Assembly (NCBI GenBank): GCA_016208975.1
Contig: JACQXA010000004.1
Span: 807,015 to 871,014 of the forward strand
Reading direction: 5' to 3'
Origin: Nitrospinota bacterium
GTDB lineage: Bacteria; Nitrospinota_A; UBA7883; JACRLM01
Length of the DNA: 64,000 nt
The notes beneath the pieces were generated by a model that searched no databases, had not been told where the DNA came from, and saw only the letters and a program-made list of their open reading frames with translations. This document shows, in pieces, positions 17,532 to 26,145 of the stretch. Position numbers and translations under genes: made by a program. Numbering within the stretch: position 1 is the stretch's first letter; every line of letters starts with the position of its first letter.

Positions 17532-17550
17532 TTATACTCCGCCAGAATCA

Positions 17551-17587
17551 AAAGAGCCGGGGCCGCATTGCATAAGCGGCCCGGTTC
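17551..17587 (-). terminator. Rho-independent terminator of rpsU
   Basis: Read on the minus strand, GAACCGGGCCGC and GCGGCCCCGGCTC form a near-perfect stem around TTATGCAAT and run into TTTTGATT. It sits 22 bases past the rpsU stop, so the DEAD-box gene is reached by readthrough or a weak promoter. Confidence 0.75.
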
Positions 17588-17609
17588 AGGGGCTCGGCGC
17601 GTGAGGTTG

Positions 17610-17798
17610 TCAGGAAAAACTGCGCTGAACCTTTCTGCGCTTCTTCTCTGCCTCTTTCTGCTTTCGTTTTCGCTTGGCGGAAGGCTTTTCGTACGACCGT
17701 CGCTTTTTTAGCTCTTTCCAGAGACCATCTTTCAGCAACTGGCGCTTCAACGCTTTCAGCGCCTGATCAACCTGCTGGTTTAAGACCTTTACCTGCAA
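17610..17798 (-). CDS. rpsU: 30S ribosomal protein S21, TTG start
   Basis: 62 residues, very basic, with the bS21 pattern QALKALKRQLLKDGLWKELKKRRSYEKPS and a Lys/Arg-rich tail. S21 joins the platform of the small subunit and helps mRNA pairing at the anti-Shine-Dalgarno site. The start is TTG at 17798, with a strong GGAGG 7 bases upstream; there is no usable ATG. A TATAAT (minus strand, 17856-17851) lies about 53 bases upstream of the start and is a plausible -10 with no good -35. Confidence 0.95.
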   Translation of the reverse strand: MQVKVLNQQVDQALKALKRQLLKDGLWKELKKRRSYEKPSAKRKRKQKEAEKKRRKVQRSFS

Positions 17799-17810
17799 TC
17801 AAAAACCTCC

Positions 17811-18136
17811 GTTTTGGCCCGAGTTCCTAGAAACCTTGCGGCTTGTTATCATTATAAGCGCGCAAGCGGCGGCTTTTTAAGCGCCCCCGTCCGGCGTGCT
17901 AGAACATATAAAAACACTAAGTTTATGCGCTGGGCCGCAATAGGTCAAGCTGTTTTTATCAATTTAATATTACACCCTTTTCCCGCCACCTCCGGCGCCA
18001 ATTCGATTCGCGCCCCCATGTAATGGTTATGGGAAAGTGTAACTATGGATGTCTGGGATTTCGCTTTAATGCGGCAAGGCGGGGGTGGCGGCCCGTTGAA
18101 CAGGCTCCGTGAGGTTCCCCCAGCGGTTGTTCTTGT
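17811..18136. other. Gene-free stretch upstream of rpsU
   Basis: About 325 bases between rpsU and the repeat block. It contains the rpsU -10 candidate (17851-17856) and, at 18071-18092, a half of the CAAGGCGGGG-type palindrome seen complete at 48773. I see no gene. Confidence 0.5.
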
Positions 18137-18298
18137 CGCTTCACCGTGGCCGCCTAGCCACAACTGCTTCGCCGTGGCCGCCCTTTAACCGCTTCACCGT
18201 GGTCGCTGACCCCGGATTCCTTTTTTCGCTTCGCCGTGGTCGCCCGACCACGGATTCCTGTGCGGAGTGAAAAAGACCGGGGCGACCCCGGTGAAGCG
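18137..18298. repeat. Palindromic repeat cluster A (two-hairpin element plus fragments)
   Basis: Four successive CGCTTC(A/G)CCGTGG(C/T)CGC units. The last, 18227-18298, is a complete 72-bp element: outer termini CGCTTC/GAAGCG, inner hairpin CCGTGGTCG-CC-CGACCACGG, then ACCGGGG/CCCCGGT. The same element occurs near 49051-49125 and twice in 52544-52870. Such short structured intergenic repeats are typical of REP/REPIN families moved by TnpA-REP transposases; no such gene is visible here. Confidence 0.8.
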
Positions 18299-18322
18299 CA
18301 ACATTTTATTGCGGCCCGTTCC

Positions 18323-18445
18323 ATGTCACCCTTCGATAAACTCGCGGTGAGCCATTTTTCATCCCGGCCAAGCGTAGCGCGAGCCGGGATCAGGGCCTCA
18401 ATCCGGATTGGCGAAGTCCGGATGCCGGATCAAGTCCGGCATGAC
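18323..18445. repeat. REP-like stem-loops of two other classes
   Basis: Contains a degenerate TCACCC...GGTGAG unit (18326-18351), the unit ATCCCGGCCAAGCG...CGCGAGCCGGGAT (18361-18390, close to the one at 49323-49350) and GATGCCGGATCAAGTCCGGCAT (18421-18442). All are imperfect hairpins in a region without genes, just upstream of pilB. Confidence 0.65.
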
Positions 18446-18545
18446 AGCGTCCCCCCTCTTGTCATGGCCCGTCGAACCATGAAAGGCGCCATCATCCGCG
18501 CAACCCTTGGTAATCCGGCGTTTATGATAAAATCCTCTTCAAACC

Positions 18546-20339
18546 ATGAGTGTCATCAACGATGTCCGCAAGCTGGCCCAGCTTCTCCTGCGAAAGGGGA
18601 GGATAGACCGGGCCGGGTATGAGCGGATTTTGGCCAACCTGGCGGAACCGGAAAAACCGGCGTCCAAACAATCCAAAGGCTCCGCCCCCAACCGCCAGCT
18701 AAAACAGGGCGACGGCGAGGCGGTAAGGCTTATAAGCTCCCTGCGGCTCAAAATCCCTGGCGCTGGCGCAGTATTAGGAGAAGAAGACATAGTGAAGGCC
18801 GTGGCCGAGGTTTACGGGCTAGCCTACCGCAAGCTGGACCCGCTGGAGCTGGACATGGAGACGGTCACCCGCGCCATACCAAAACCGTTCGCGTTAAAAC
18901 ACATGGTGCTCCCCCTGTTCGAGCGGGACGGCGAGCTTTCCGTGGCCATTCTGGATCCGGAAAACACCGAGACCATAGACGGCGTGGCCCGGGCCACCGG
19001 CAAAGCCATAAAGGCATATCTTGCCACCCCGTCGGACATCACCAAGATCATCCACGAGTTTTACGGGTTCAAAGACTCGCTGGTGAAAGCCGAAGAGCAG
19101 ATGCGGAGCAAGGCGGTGGACCTTGGCAACCTCGAACAGCTCAACCGCATCAAACGGCCCGACCAGATACAGTCCGACGACGAGCATATAAAAAACGCCG
19201 TGGAGTATCTTTTCAACTACGCGTTCGACCAGCGAGCGTCCGACATACACATAGAACCCAAGCGGGAAACGTCGGTGATAAGGTTCCGCATAGACGGGGC
19301 GCTAAACGACGTGTACTCCATACCCAAAGGGGTGCATCCGGCCATGGTGTCCCGCATAAAGATGCTGGCGCGGATGAACATCACCGAAAAACGCAAACCG
19401 CAAGACGGAAGGATTCGGGTGGAGCATGGCGCGGGCACTTCGGAACTGCGCGTCTCCAGCATGCCATCGGCGTTCGGGGAGAAACTGGTGCTGAGGGTGC
19501 TTCAGCCGGAACTTTTGTTGCGGGATATGGACACCCTGGGGCTTTTCCCGGAGGAGCTTATCCGGGTGGAGACTTTCTTGAACCAGCCCCACGGGGTGAT
19601 ACTGGTCACCGGCCCCACCGGCTCCGGCAAGACCACCACGCTTTATTCGGCGCTTAACTTCCTTTCCTCGCCGGACAAGAACATCGTGACCATAGAAGAC
19701 CCTATAGAAACCATCTGCGAAAATTTCAACCAGACCGCCGTACAGCCCGGCATAGGGCTGACCTTCGCGGCGGCCCTTCGGGCCATTTTAAGGCAAGACC
19801 CGGACATAATAATGATAGGCGAGATACGGGACCAGGAAACCGCCGAGAACGCCATGCAGGCGGCGCTAACGGGCCATCTGGTGCTGTCCACCCTTCACAC
19901 CAACGACACCGCCTCGTCCATCACCAGGCTCCGCGATCTGGGGATAAAACCGTACATGATAAACGCTGGCGTGCTGGGGATAATCGCCCAGCGGCTGGTG
20001 CGGGTGGTGTGCCCACACTGCGCCAAAACCGTGGATACGCCATCCACCAAACTCAAGCAGTACGGCATCACCATCTCGCAGGAAAAAGTCCCACTGAAGG
20101 AAGCCAAGGGTTGCGAGGAATGCCGGTTCACGGGCTATTACGGGCGTATGGGAGTTTACGAGGTGATGGATATGGACGACCATGTGCGCCAGATGACGCA
20201 GGAAGGCCAGTCCGCCAACGCCATCCGCAAATACGCACTGGGGCACGGCATGACGGCGCTTCGGGAAAACGCCGTGCGGGCCATGATAAACGGAGTTACC
20301 ACCCTGGCGGAGGTTATACAGTTGGGAAGGTATTTATAA
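18546..20339 (+). CDS. pilB: Type IV pilus/type II secretion assembly ATPase (PilB/GspE)
   Basis: 597 residues. N-terminal T2SE/MshEN-type domain (about 60-200), then the ATPase with Walker A GPTGSGKT (356-363), Asp box RQDPDIIMIGEIRD and His box LSTLHTNDT. The zinc-binding tetracysteine motif is CPHC (489, 492) and CEEC (523, 526), diagnostic of PilB/GspE-type extension ATPases. It powers pilin polymerisation at the inner membrane. No pilC, pilT or pilin gene is adjacent, so it is isolated from the rest of its machine. Confidence 0.93.
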   Translation: MSVINDVRKLAQLLLRKGRIDRAGYERILANLAEPEKPASKQSKGSAPNRQLKQGDGEAVRLISSLRLKIPGAGAVLGEEDIVKAVAEVYGLAYRKLDPLELDMETVTRAIPKPFALKHMVLPLFERDGELSVAILDPENTETIDGVARATGKAIKAYLATPSDITKIIHEFYGFKDSLVKAEEQMRSKAVDLGNLEQLNRIKRPDQIQSDDEHIKNAVEYLFNYAFDQRASDIHIEPKRETSVIRFRIDGALNDVYSIPKGVHPAMVSRIKMLARMNITEKRKPQDGRIRVEHGAGTSELRVSSMPSAFGEKLVLRVLQPELLLRDMDTLGLFPEELIRVETFLNQPHGVILVTGPTGSGKTTTLYSALNFLSSPDKNIVTIEDPIETICENFNQTAVQPGIGLTFAAALRAILRQDPDIIMIGEIRDQETAENAMQAALTGHLVLSTLHTNDTASSITRLRDLGIKPYMINAGVLGIIAQRLVRVVCPHCAKTVDTPSTKLKQYGITISQEKVPLKEAKGCEECRFTGYYGRMGVYEVMDMDDHVRQMTQEGQSANAIRKYALGHGMTALRENAVRAMINGVTTLAEVIQLGRYL

Positions 20340-20358
20340 AGCGGACTTGATCCGGCGC

Positions 20359-20751
20359 CTACCACAGGCTCCACGCCGTCTTCCCGGTTTCGTATATCGC
20401 GCCCCAGCCTATAAGCGGAGAATAGTCCGCCACGAAATAGCGGTATTCCTTCCCATCGGGCGGAGGCTCGCCATTCACCAGCGGCTTCACCCGTATCACC
20501 GGGCGTTTCCTTAAAAAGGTTTTCACCTCCACATCGTCGAGGGAAACGGTTATCTTCTCCACGCCGGTAAGGGCGCCCTCGGCTTTCTGGCGCTCGATCT
20601 CCGCCATGTAATAACTCCCCGCAAGCTGGGTCTTTATCACATCCAGCGCATAGGGCATACCGGCGCTAAAGCTTGCGTGATAGTAGAGAAAATACAGGGG
20701 AACCATGGCCAGGGCCGCCACGGCCTTCCATCCGGTGAGTTTAACGTTCAT
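20359..20751 (-). CDS. Hypothetical membrane-anchored protein, 130 aa
   Basis: One hydrophobic segment near the N-terminus (about residues 9-28) followed by a polar domain of about 100 residues ending in PLIGWGAIYETGKTAWSLW. The pattern suggests a bitopic membrane protein with a periplasmic domain. The start at 20751 overlaps the RelE-like toxin gene by 11 bases, so it may be co-transcribed with that module. No family recognised. It converges with pilB. Confidence 0.6.
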   Translation of the reverse strand: MNVKLTGWKAVAALAMVPLYFLYYHASFSAGMPYALDVIKTQLAGSYYMAEIERQKAEGALTGVEKITVSLDDVEVKTFLRKRPVIRVKPLVNGEPPPDGKEYRYFVADYSPLIGWGAIYETGKTAWSLW

Positions 20752-21004
20752 AAACGTCTTTCCGATGTCCTACCGCCAGTACCAGCACAATGATTTCGCG
20801 GTCAATCAATTGGCAGATGACCCTGTAATCCCTTACGCGATACCGCCAAAAACCTTTCTTATCTCCCGCAAGGGCTTTGCCATGCCTCCGGGGTTCTTTG
20901 GCCACACGGTCTTCAAGATGATCGAGAATGGCGGATTGAATGGCCCTGTCCAGCTTAATAAGCTGTTTGCGGGCCGACTTGGTGAATTTAACGTTCCAGT
21001 CCAA
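20741..21004 (-). CDS. relE: RelE/ParE-family toxin
   Basis: 87 residues of the RelE/ParE fold: KFTKSARKQLIKLD near the N-terminus, the YRVRDYRVICQLID beta-hairpin and the C-terminal VLAVGHRKDVY, all typical of RelE mRNA interferases. It overlaps the antitoxin gene by 17 bases, the usual coupling in type II modules. RelE cleaves mRNA in the ribosome A site when free of antitoxin. Confidence 0.92.
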   Translation of the reverse strand: MDWNVKFTKSARKQLIKLDRAIQSAILDHLEDRVAKEPRRHGKALAGDKKGFWRYRVRDYRVICQLIDREIIVLVLAVGHRKDVYER

Positions 21005-21200
21005 GCTCTTTACGCAGTTCGGCGATGCTGGTCACCGGCTCGCCACGCTCCAGCGCCGCCAAGGCCGCAAGATAATCCTCACGGTCCTCAAGAAACTGTT
21101 GCACGGCTTTGCGGACGTAGTAGCTTTTCGACCGGCCAGTTTTCTCTGCCAGTTTATCTAGCCGCTTCTCGGTTTTTTCGTCCAGACGAACGGATAGCAT
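20988..21200 (-). CDS. relB: Ribbon-helix-helix antitoxin of the RelBE module
   Basis: 70 residues. The N-terminal half is a ribbon-helix-helix DNA-binding domain (MLSVRLDEKTEKRLDKLAE...YYVRKAV); the acidic C-terminal half (LAALERGEPVTSIAELRKELG) would wrap the toxin. It precedes the toxin gene in the same transcript. Two TGTATTAC boxes 20-40 bases upstream probably serve as its own operator. Confidence 0.92.
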   Translation of the reverse strand: MLSVRLDEKTEKRLDKLAEKTGRSKSYYVRKAVQQFLEDREDYLAALAALERGEPVTSIAELRKELGLER

Positions 21201-21220
21201 TTATACCCTTTGGCAAGCAA

Positions 21221-21248
21221 GTAATACAATGTAATACATCATATTATA
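21221..21248 (-). promoter_or_regulatory. Promoter and repeat operator of the RelBE module
   Basis: Minus strand: TATAAT at 21248-21243, immediately followed by two direct copies of TGTATTAC with a 10-bp period (21240-21221); the first extends to the palindrome TGTATTACA. A 10-bp repeat spacing puts both boxes on one DNA face, as expected for RHH antitoxin dimers. No good -35 is visible. Confidence 0.6.
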
Positions 21249-21334
21249 GAGAGGCGGCATGGTCAAACTCCATTGAGTAGCGAGGGGCCGCCTGGAATCC
21301 GTATCTCTAAAGATAACCGGTAATCGGCGGGATA

Positions 21335-22237
21335 TTACGCCGGAGTGCTCATGGAAAGGCCCATACCCTCCAGCAGGTCCTGCATGGCAAAACCGGTGCG
21401 GCGGGTTACCGCCGAAAGCCTGCGGACTTTCTCCGCGGGGATGGCGCTGTTTTTTATTATCTCTTTCTCCGTATCGTCCCGCCCGAACAGGCCGGTTATG
21501 TAATACATCACCGGCGATGGGGTTTTAAGGTGCCTGTCCAGAATTTCGTGCCCAAGGGTTCCCGCCGAATCCAACGCCATAAAGGCCGCGCAACAAACCT
21601 CCTTGTTCATGGAGGTAAGATAGGGCGCGATGGCGTTGAGCGCCCCGCGGCTACGGGTTTGGCCCAGCACGCAGAGAAGCTCCGCCAGGGTTTTCCCGTA
21701 GGTTTTGGAAAGCCTGGGAGTGGCGAAAGATTCAAACCTCGCCCGGAACCGGCTGTATATCTCGTGGGCCGACTCTATTTGATCCCATGGATTGGTGGAT
21801 TTGTCGAACCTGTGTACAAGCTCTTCAAACGAGAGGGTGTAAACCGTTTTCCTGTCCGTCCAGGCGGAACCGGCCGCATCAGCCGCGCTGTTTTGCGGTT
21901 TTCTGTGCCCGCCCATGAAATCCATTATCTTCGAGCCTGTCCGCCCGGTGAACCGTTTCCACGCGCCCTGGGCCTGCTCCGCCCCCGCGCCGGAAGTGGT
22001 CTTCTTAAAGTTGGCGAAAACCTGTTTCCGCTTGGCTTCCTTCAAGGCAAGGTTGTAGGCGGTAACTATTTTTTGGAATTTCTCCGTGTCCGACAGGCCG
22101 GAAGTGGTGTCTGGATGGTAAAGTTTGGCGGCCCGGCGGTAGGACTGTTTTACGACTTCAACACTGGCGTTCTCGTCAACGGCAAGAAGCTCCAGCGCCT
22201 GCTTAAGGGTCATTTCCTGACCATCATCGTAATACAT
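21335..22237 (-). CDS. J-domain protein with HEAT-like C-terminal region
   Basis: 300 residues. J domain at the N-terminus with HPD at 41-43, so it should stimulate an Hsp70 (DnaK). No Gly/Phe region or zinc finger, so not a canonical DnaJ. The rest is helical; the segment from about 190 to 265 (LAELLCVLGQTRSRGALNAIAPYLTS pattern) resembles HEAT-type repeats. An alternative start at ATG 22213 removes 8 residues. It is divergent from a second J-domain gene. Confidence 0.8.
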   Translation of the reverse strand: MYYDDGQEMTLKQALELLAVDENASVEVVKQSYRRAAKLYHPDTTSGLSDTEKFQKIVTAYNLALKEAKRKQVFANFKKTTSGAGAEQAQGAWKRFTGRTGSKIMDFMGGHRKPQNSAADAAGSAWTDRKTVYTLSFEELVHRFDKSTNPWDQIESAHEIYSRFRARFESFATPRLSKTYGKTLAELLCVLGQTRSRGALNAIAPYLTSMNKEVCCAAFMALDSAGTLGHEILDRHLKTPSPVMYYITGLFGRDDTEKEIIKNSAIPAEKVRRLSAVTRRTGFAMQDLLEGMGLSMSTPA

Positions 22238-22589
22238 GGAAGTCCCTTACATAAATTGCCATTAATTATATGACAATAGATGCTAATTTACAGATAAATT
22301 AATGTCAACGTCAATTTAATGACGGACAATATTTTTCTGCGAGCCTGTCTCTCCACAATTACAGCGATTTTCGTGCCACCAACACGCGAAACCAACTGTA
22401 ATATTACTCCCGCCACCCCCAGCCGTCAAACACGCCGGGCGTAACGCTCTTCACGTATCGTTCATCCGCCACAAAAACTTTACCCCGTTTATCACCAAAG
22501 CCCCCCTTGCGGCTTTGAAACGCCGCGCACACAATATAAACGGAGAGGCGGAGGGTTATGTTTGGCCTATTCGCCGTTACGAAAAATCA
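22238..22589. other. AT-rich divergent regulatory region between two J-domain genes
   Basis: About 350 bases, AT-rich near 22250-22340. It holds an inverted repeat TGTCaaCGTCA-atttaa-TGACGGACA (22303-22328) and a hairpin CAAAGCC/GGCTTTG (22497-22518). A 16-codon open frame at 22558 with a good GGAGGG overlaps the next gene start but is probably not a gene. Otherwise I see nothing. Confidence 0.45.
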
Positions 22590-23069
22590 ATGTTGGATAA
22601 AAAACTGAAAAATTATTATCTGATACTGGGCTTAAACCCGGGAGCCACCACGGCACAGGTAAAACGGGCCTATAAAAACCTGGCCTTTGAGCTTCATCCG
22701 GACAGGGCCGGAGAAGGGGGAGCGGAGGCGTTCCTGCTGGCGCGCGAAGCTTACGAGACGTTAAAAGACAAGAAAAGCCGCGCGGTTTACGACCGTCTGT
22801 TATTGGATACGGGGTATGGCGCCGCCACGATCCCAGGCCAGCAAAGGCCCAAGGGGCAGGCGGTACACAACATGGCTTTCGTCACATCCTACTTGAAGCG
22901 GAAAGACATCTACTCCCATAAGCTTTCCCCGTTTCCCCCACCCAAGATAACTGCGCCTTCGAGACAATGCCTGGTATGCCACGGCAGGGGCGTTGTGCGG
23001 GACATGTATGAAATGATAAAGACCTGCAAGACCTGCGAGGGGACGGGAAGAAGGAACTCCGCAAGATGA
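22590..23069 (+). CDS. J-domain protein with partial DnaJ-type zinc finger
   Basis: About 159 residues from ATG 22590; an upstream in-frame ATG (22515) would add 25 unremarkable residues. J domain with HPD at 36-38, then a linker, then CLVCHGRG and CKTCEGTG near the C-terminus: two of the four CxxCxGxG repeats of a DnaJ zinc finger, enough for one zinc. A compact DnaK co-chaperone or a J-protein delivering clients to another machine is likely. Confidence 0.82.
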   Translation: MLDKKLKNYYLILGLNPGATTAQVKRAYKNLAFELHPDRAGEGGAEAFLLAREAYETLKDKKSRAVYDRLLLDTGYGAATIPGQQRPKGQAVHNMAFVTSYLKRKDIYSHKLSPFPPPKITAPSRQCLVCHGRGVVRDMYEMIKTCKTCEGTGRRNSAR

Positions 23070-23244
23070 CTTTTCAGGGCCGCCGTAAAATCCTCTCCCG
23101 GCCCGGCGCAGAGGCGTTAGATAACCAATGTCAATTTAAAAACTTTCTAGGTGAAAAACTGTAATTGTGTTAAATTTACGAGATGCCATTAGCGCTCGGC
23201 CAAAGCGCAAGGCATCGCGTGTTAATTGCTCTTGGAGACATAAA

Positions 23245-23583
23245 ATGGAAAAGAAACTGTACGTTGGCAACCTGTCCTATAAGACCAGAGATGAGGAGCT
23301 TCGCACACTCTTTGCGGAAGCTGGGGGTGTTGTGGCTGTGAAGATCCTTACGGACAGGGAAACCGGCCGTTCCCGCGGATTCGGGTTCGTGGAAATGGAA
23401 AGCGAAGAAGCGGCCGAAGCGGCCATAGCCAAGTTTGACGGCTACAACATGGACGGCCGCAGGCTGAAGGTGGACGAGTCCCGCCCGCAGGATCGCGCTG
23501 GCGGCGGCGGAGACCGTGGCGACCGTGGTGATCGTGGCGGCCGTGGCGGCAACCCGGGGGGCGGCCAGAGACGCGGCAACTAA
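23245..23583 (+). CDS. RRM RNA-binding protein with Gly/Arg-rich tail
   Basis: 112 residues from ATG 23245 (GGAG 7 bases upstream). One RRM with RNP2 (LYVGNL) and RNP1 (RGFGFVEM), followed by a tail of GDRGDRGDRGGRGG type. This is the cold-shock-type bacterial RRM design. The 170-base AT-rich leader (23070-23244) has no gene and could carry temperature-dependent control. Its own terminator follows. Confidence 0.93.
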   Translation: MEKKLYVGNLSYKTRDEELRTLFAEAGGVVAVKILTDRETGRSRGFGFVEMESEEAAEAAIAKFDGYNMDGRRLKVDESRPQDRAGGGGDRGDRGDRGGRGGNPGGGQRRGN

Positions 23584-23605
23584 CAAAAAACACTGCGTTT
23601 TACCG

Positions 23606-23638
23606 GCGCCGGGGTTTTTCAATCCCGGCGCTTTTTTT
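23606..23638 (+). terminator. Rho-independent terminator of the RRM gene
   Basis: Perfect 8-bp stem GCGCCGGG/CCCGGCGC with a GTTTTTCAAT loop, followed by seven T. It overlaps the last bases of the convergent nadC gene. Confidence 0.92.
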
Positions 23639-24533
23639 ATGCCTTTCCGGCTGGTATCCGTTCCACCAGCAACGAAAGATCCGCCGCCGGGGCCGAATGG
23701 GTAAGCGCCCCCACGGAGATATAATCCACCCCGGCCCTGGCGTAACTTCCCACTGTTTTCAAGCTCATGTTGCCGGAAGCTTCAGTCTCCACCCTGCCGT
23801 CCACAAACCTCACAGCCTTTTGCGCCATCGCCGCTGTCATGTTGTCCAGCAAAACCATATCCGCCCCGGCATCGAGGGCTTGCCCCAGTTCCTTTAAATC
23901 CCTCACCTCCACTTCGACAAAACTTTTCGCCCCCAGCCGCTTTCGGGCGGCGGCCACGGCTTTGCCGACACCTCCGGCCCCGGCAATGTGGTTTTCCTTA
24001 ATCAGCGCCATGGCCGAAAGGTCCCGCCGGTGGTTGAACCCTCCGCCGATACGGACTGCGTATTTTTCCATGTCGCGCATAAGGGGGGTGGTTTTCCGGG
24101 TATCCAGTATTTTTGTTTTCGCCCCCTTGATGGCGGCCACGAACTGGGAGGTGAGGGTGGCGACGCCCGACAGGTGTTGCATGTAGTTTAGCGCCACCCG
24201 CTCGGCGGTGAGAATGGCGCGGGCATGGCCCGTCACCTCCGCCACCAGCGCGCCCTTGGCGGCCACGTCTCCATCGCGCAGTAAACGCCGCGTTTTTATT
24301 TCAGGGTCCAGCCGCTTGAACACCGCCTCGAACAGTGGCAAACCGGCGATCACGGTTTTCCCCTTGGCCACCAGCCTGGCGGTCACCACAACGTCTTCCG
24401 GAATTGTGGCCAGCGTGGTAACGTCACCCTTGGGGGCGTCCTCCAGCAACGCCCTGTCAATGAGCGCCAAATCCAGCGGGAATTTGGGTTTTGCGCCCCC
24501 TTGGGAGGCGGCGGGATGGCGTTTCATGGGCAT
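23637..24533 (-). CDS. nadC: Quinolinate phosphoribosyltransferase (nicotinate-nucleotide pyrophosphorylase)
   Basis: 298 residues. NadC landmarks: EDAPKGDVTTLATIP near the N-terminus, ERVALNYMQHLSGVATLT, DTRKTTP, RIGGGFNHRRDLSAMALIKENH, VEVEVRDL and the late DMVLLDNM. It makes nicotinate mononucleotide from quinolinate and PRPP in de novo NAD synthesis. A second ATG six bases later (24527) is possible. Divergent from the B12-radical SAM gene; nadA and nadB are not in the window. Confidence 0.97.
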   Translation of the reverse strand: MPMKRHPAASQGGAKPKFPLDLALIDRALLEDAPKGDVTTLATIPEDVVVTARLVAKGKTVIAGLPLFEAVFKRLDPEIKTRRLLRDGDVAAKGALVAEVTGHARAILTAERVALNYMQHLSGVATLTSQFVAAIKGAKTKILDTRKTTPLMRDMEKYAVRIGGGFNHRRDLSAMALIKENHIAGAGGVGKAVAAARKRLGAKSFVEVEVRDLKELGQALDAGADMVLLDNMTAAMAQKAVRFVDGRVETEASGNMSLKTVGSYARAGVDYISVGALTHSAPAADLSLLVERIPAGKA

Positions 24534-24608
24534 AATCCCCTACCGGTGTTTATAATGTATCCTTCGCCGTGTGCTAAATTATAAAGATATCCCGTAAAAT
24601 TGGAATAG

Positions 24609-26141
24609 ATGGCATCAAACAAGAACAGCGTCATGCTTTGCGTGCCGCCCCAGGGTTATTTCGCCGAGCGATGGAAGGAGTCCTCCATGCCGTCGCTGGG
24701 GGTGTTGTATATGGCGGCCTGCCTGGAGCGGGAGGGGATACCTGTACGCACCCTCCCCAGCCACGTGATGCGCATGTCCATCCCCGACATAGTGCGGACG
24801 GTGGAGGAAGATAAACCCGCCATCTTCGGCGTCACCGTCACCACCGAGAACCGGCTGGAGGCGTTCAACGTGGCCCGTGCCGTGAAAATGGCCAGGCCGG
24901 AAACTTTGGTGGTAACGGGCGGGCCTCACTGTTCAGCCACAGGGCTGGATACGCTTTCGCACATTCCTGAAATAGACGTGTCGGTCTCCGGCGAGGGTGA
25001 ACACACCATAGTGGAGCTTGCCCGCGTCATGGAGCGCGGAGGTGGCGCAAAAGAGTTTTCGAAAATAGAGGGGCTTACGTTCCGGGACGACAGAGGCGCC
25101 ATAATCTCCACCGGGCCGCGCATGAAAATACCAGACCTCAACAGCCTCCCCTTCCCCGCCAGGCACCTGGAGGACATGTCTCTTTACAATTTCAAGGTTG
25201 AGGTGCCGGGCAAAGGGATTTTGCCCGCGGCCAACCTTATGACCAGCCGGGGTTGCCCGTTCGACTGTAATTTCTGCGCCACACCCGTCAACTGGGGCCG
25301 GAAAGTGCGGGGGGTGGACGCGGAAAAGGTTTTGGCGGAGATAGAACATGTCGCCACCCGTTACGGCGCGAAGGTCATCTGGTTTTACGACGACACGCTA
25401 AACTACAATCCCAAACGGCTCGAAAAGATCTGCGACATGATGATAGAGCGCAAGCTGGGTTTGAACTGGTTCTGCGAGATAAGGGTGGACATCATCGAGC
25501 GGCCCCTGTTCGACAAGATGGTTGAGGCGGGGATGTACCATTTCGGGTTCGGGGTGGAATCGGCCAACCGCCGGATTTGCGACCAGGTCATCCACAAGAA
25601 AGCCACGCTCAAACAGGCGGTGGATGTAATCGGCTGGGCCAACGAGGCCGGAGTCACCGCCAACCCGTTCTTCATATTCAGCCATCCTACCGAAACCTGG
25701 GATGAGGCGCTGGAGACATTGCGGTTCGCCGAGTCGCTACGCGGAAAGGCGCAATGCTCCATGGCCATACTGCACGTATATCCGGGAACGGAGCTGTGGG
25801 ACAGGGCCGTGGCCGAGCGTAAAATACCCGCCGATTTCACATGGACCTCCGAGGACGACCCGCGCATCATGGAGCTTCCCGAGGCGCAGGGGCGCATACC
25901 CTTGTACATGGACAAGCTTTCCTGGTACCAGATATCCACCATCATTTTCCGTTTCTCCCAGAGCGCCCTCAAGGTGAGCCTGTGGAGCAAGGTGGCAAAA
26001 GCGGCAAAGCGGATAAACTCCATGCGCAGGTTGTGGCAGTACACGGTGATGGGCGCGGCGCTGGTGTCGCTGAAACTTAAAAACCTCATGCGGGGCGCGC
26101 CGGAACCGGCCAAGCCCTCAACCCCGCCGGCGGCTTACTGA
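24609..26141 (+). CDS. B12-binding radical SAM protein (BchE/methylase-like)
   Basis: 510 residues. N-terminal cobalamin-binding domain (about 10-160, VTGGPHCSATG segment), radical SAM core with C216, C220 and C223 (CPFDCNFC), and a C-terminal helical tail with a Pro/Ala-rich end. The core motifs DDTLNYN, FGVESANRRI and HVYPGTEL are those of class B radical SAM enzymes. It is 4 bases from the aminotransferase gene, so the two are an operon; a role in making or modifying a sugar, lipid or secondary metabolite fits but the substrate is unknown. Confidence 0.9.
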   Translation: MASNKNSVMLCVPPQGYFAERWKESSMPSLGVLYMAACLEREGIPVRTLPSHVMRMSIPDIVRTVEEDKPAIFGVTVTTENRLEAFNVARAVKMARPETLVVTGGPHCSATGLDTLSHIPEIDVSVSGEGEHTIVELARVMERGGGAKEFSKIEGLTFRDDRGAIISTGPRMKIPDLNSLPFPARHLEDMSLYNFKVEVPGKGILPAANLMTSRGCPFDCNFCATPVNWGRKVRGVDAEKVLAEIEHVATRYGAKVIWFYDDTLNYNPKRLEKICDMMIERKLGLNWFCEIRVDIIERPLFDKMVEAGMYHFGFGVESANRRICDQVIHKKATLKQAVDVIGWANEAGVTANPFFIFSHPTETWDEALETLRFAESLRGKAQCSMAILHVYPGTELWDRAVAERKIPADFTWTSEDDPRIMELPEAQGRIPLYMDKLSWYQISTIIFRFSQSALKVSLWSKVAKAAKRINSMRRLWQYTVMGAALVSLKLKNLMRGAPEPAKPSTPPAAY

Positions 26142-26145
26142 TTAG

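Noticed and set aside
22558-22608. A 16-codon leader peptide with a good GGAGGG before the second J-domain gene
   Set aside because: No rare or regulatory codons, no attenuator hairpin behind it, and it overlaps the coding start; most likely chance.
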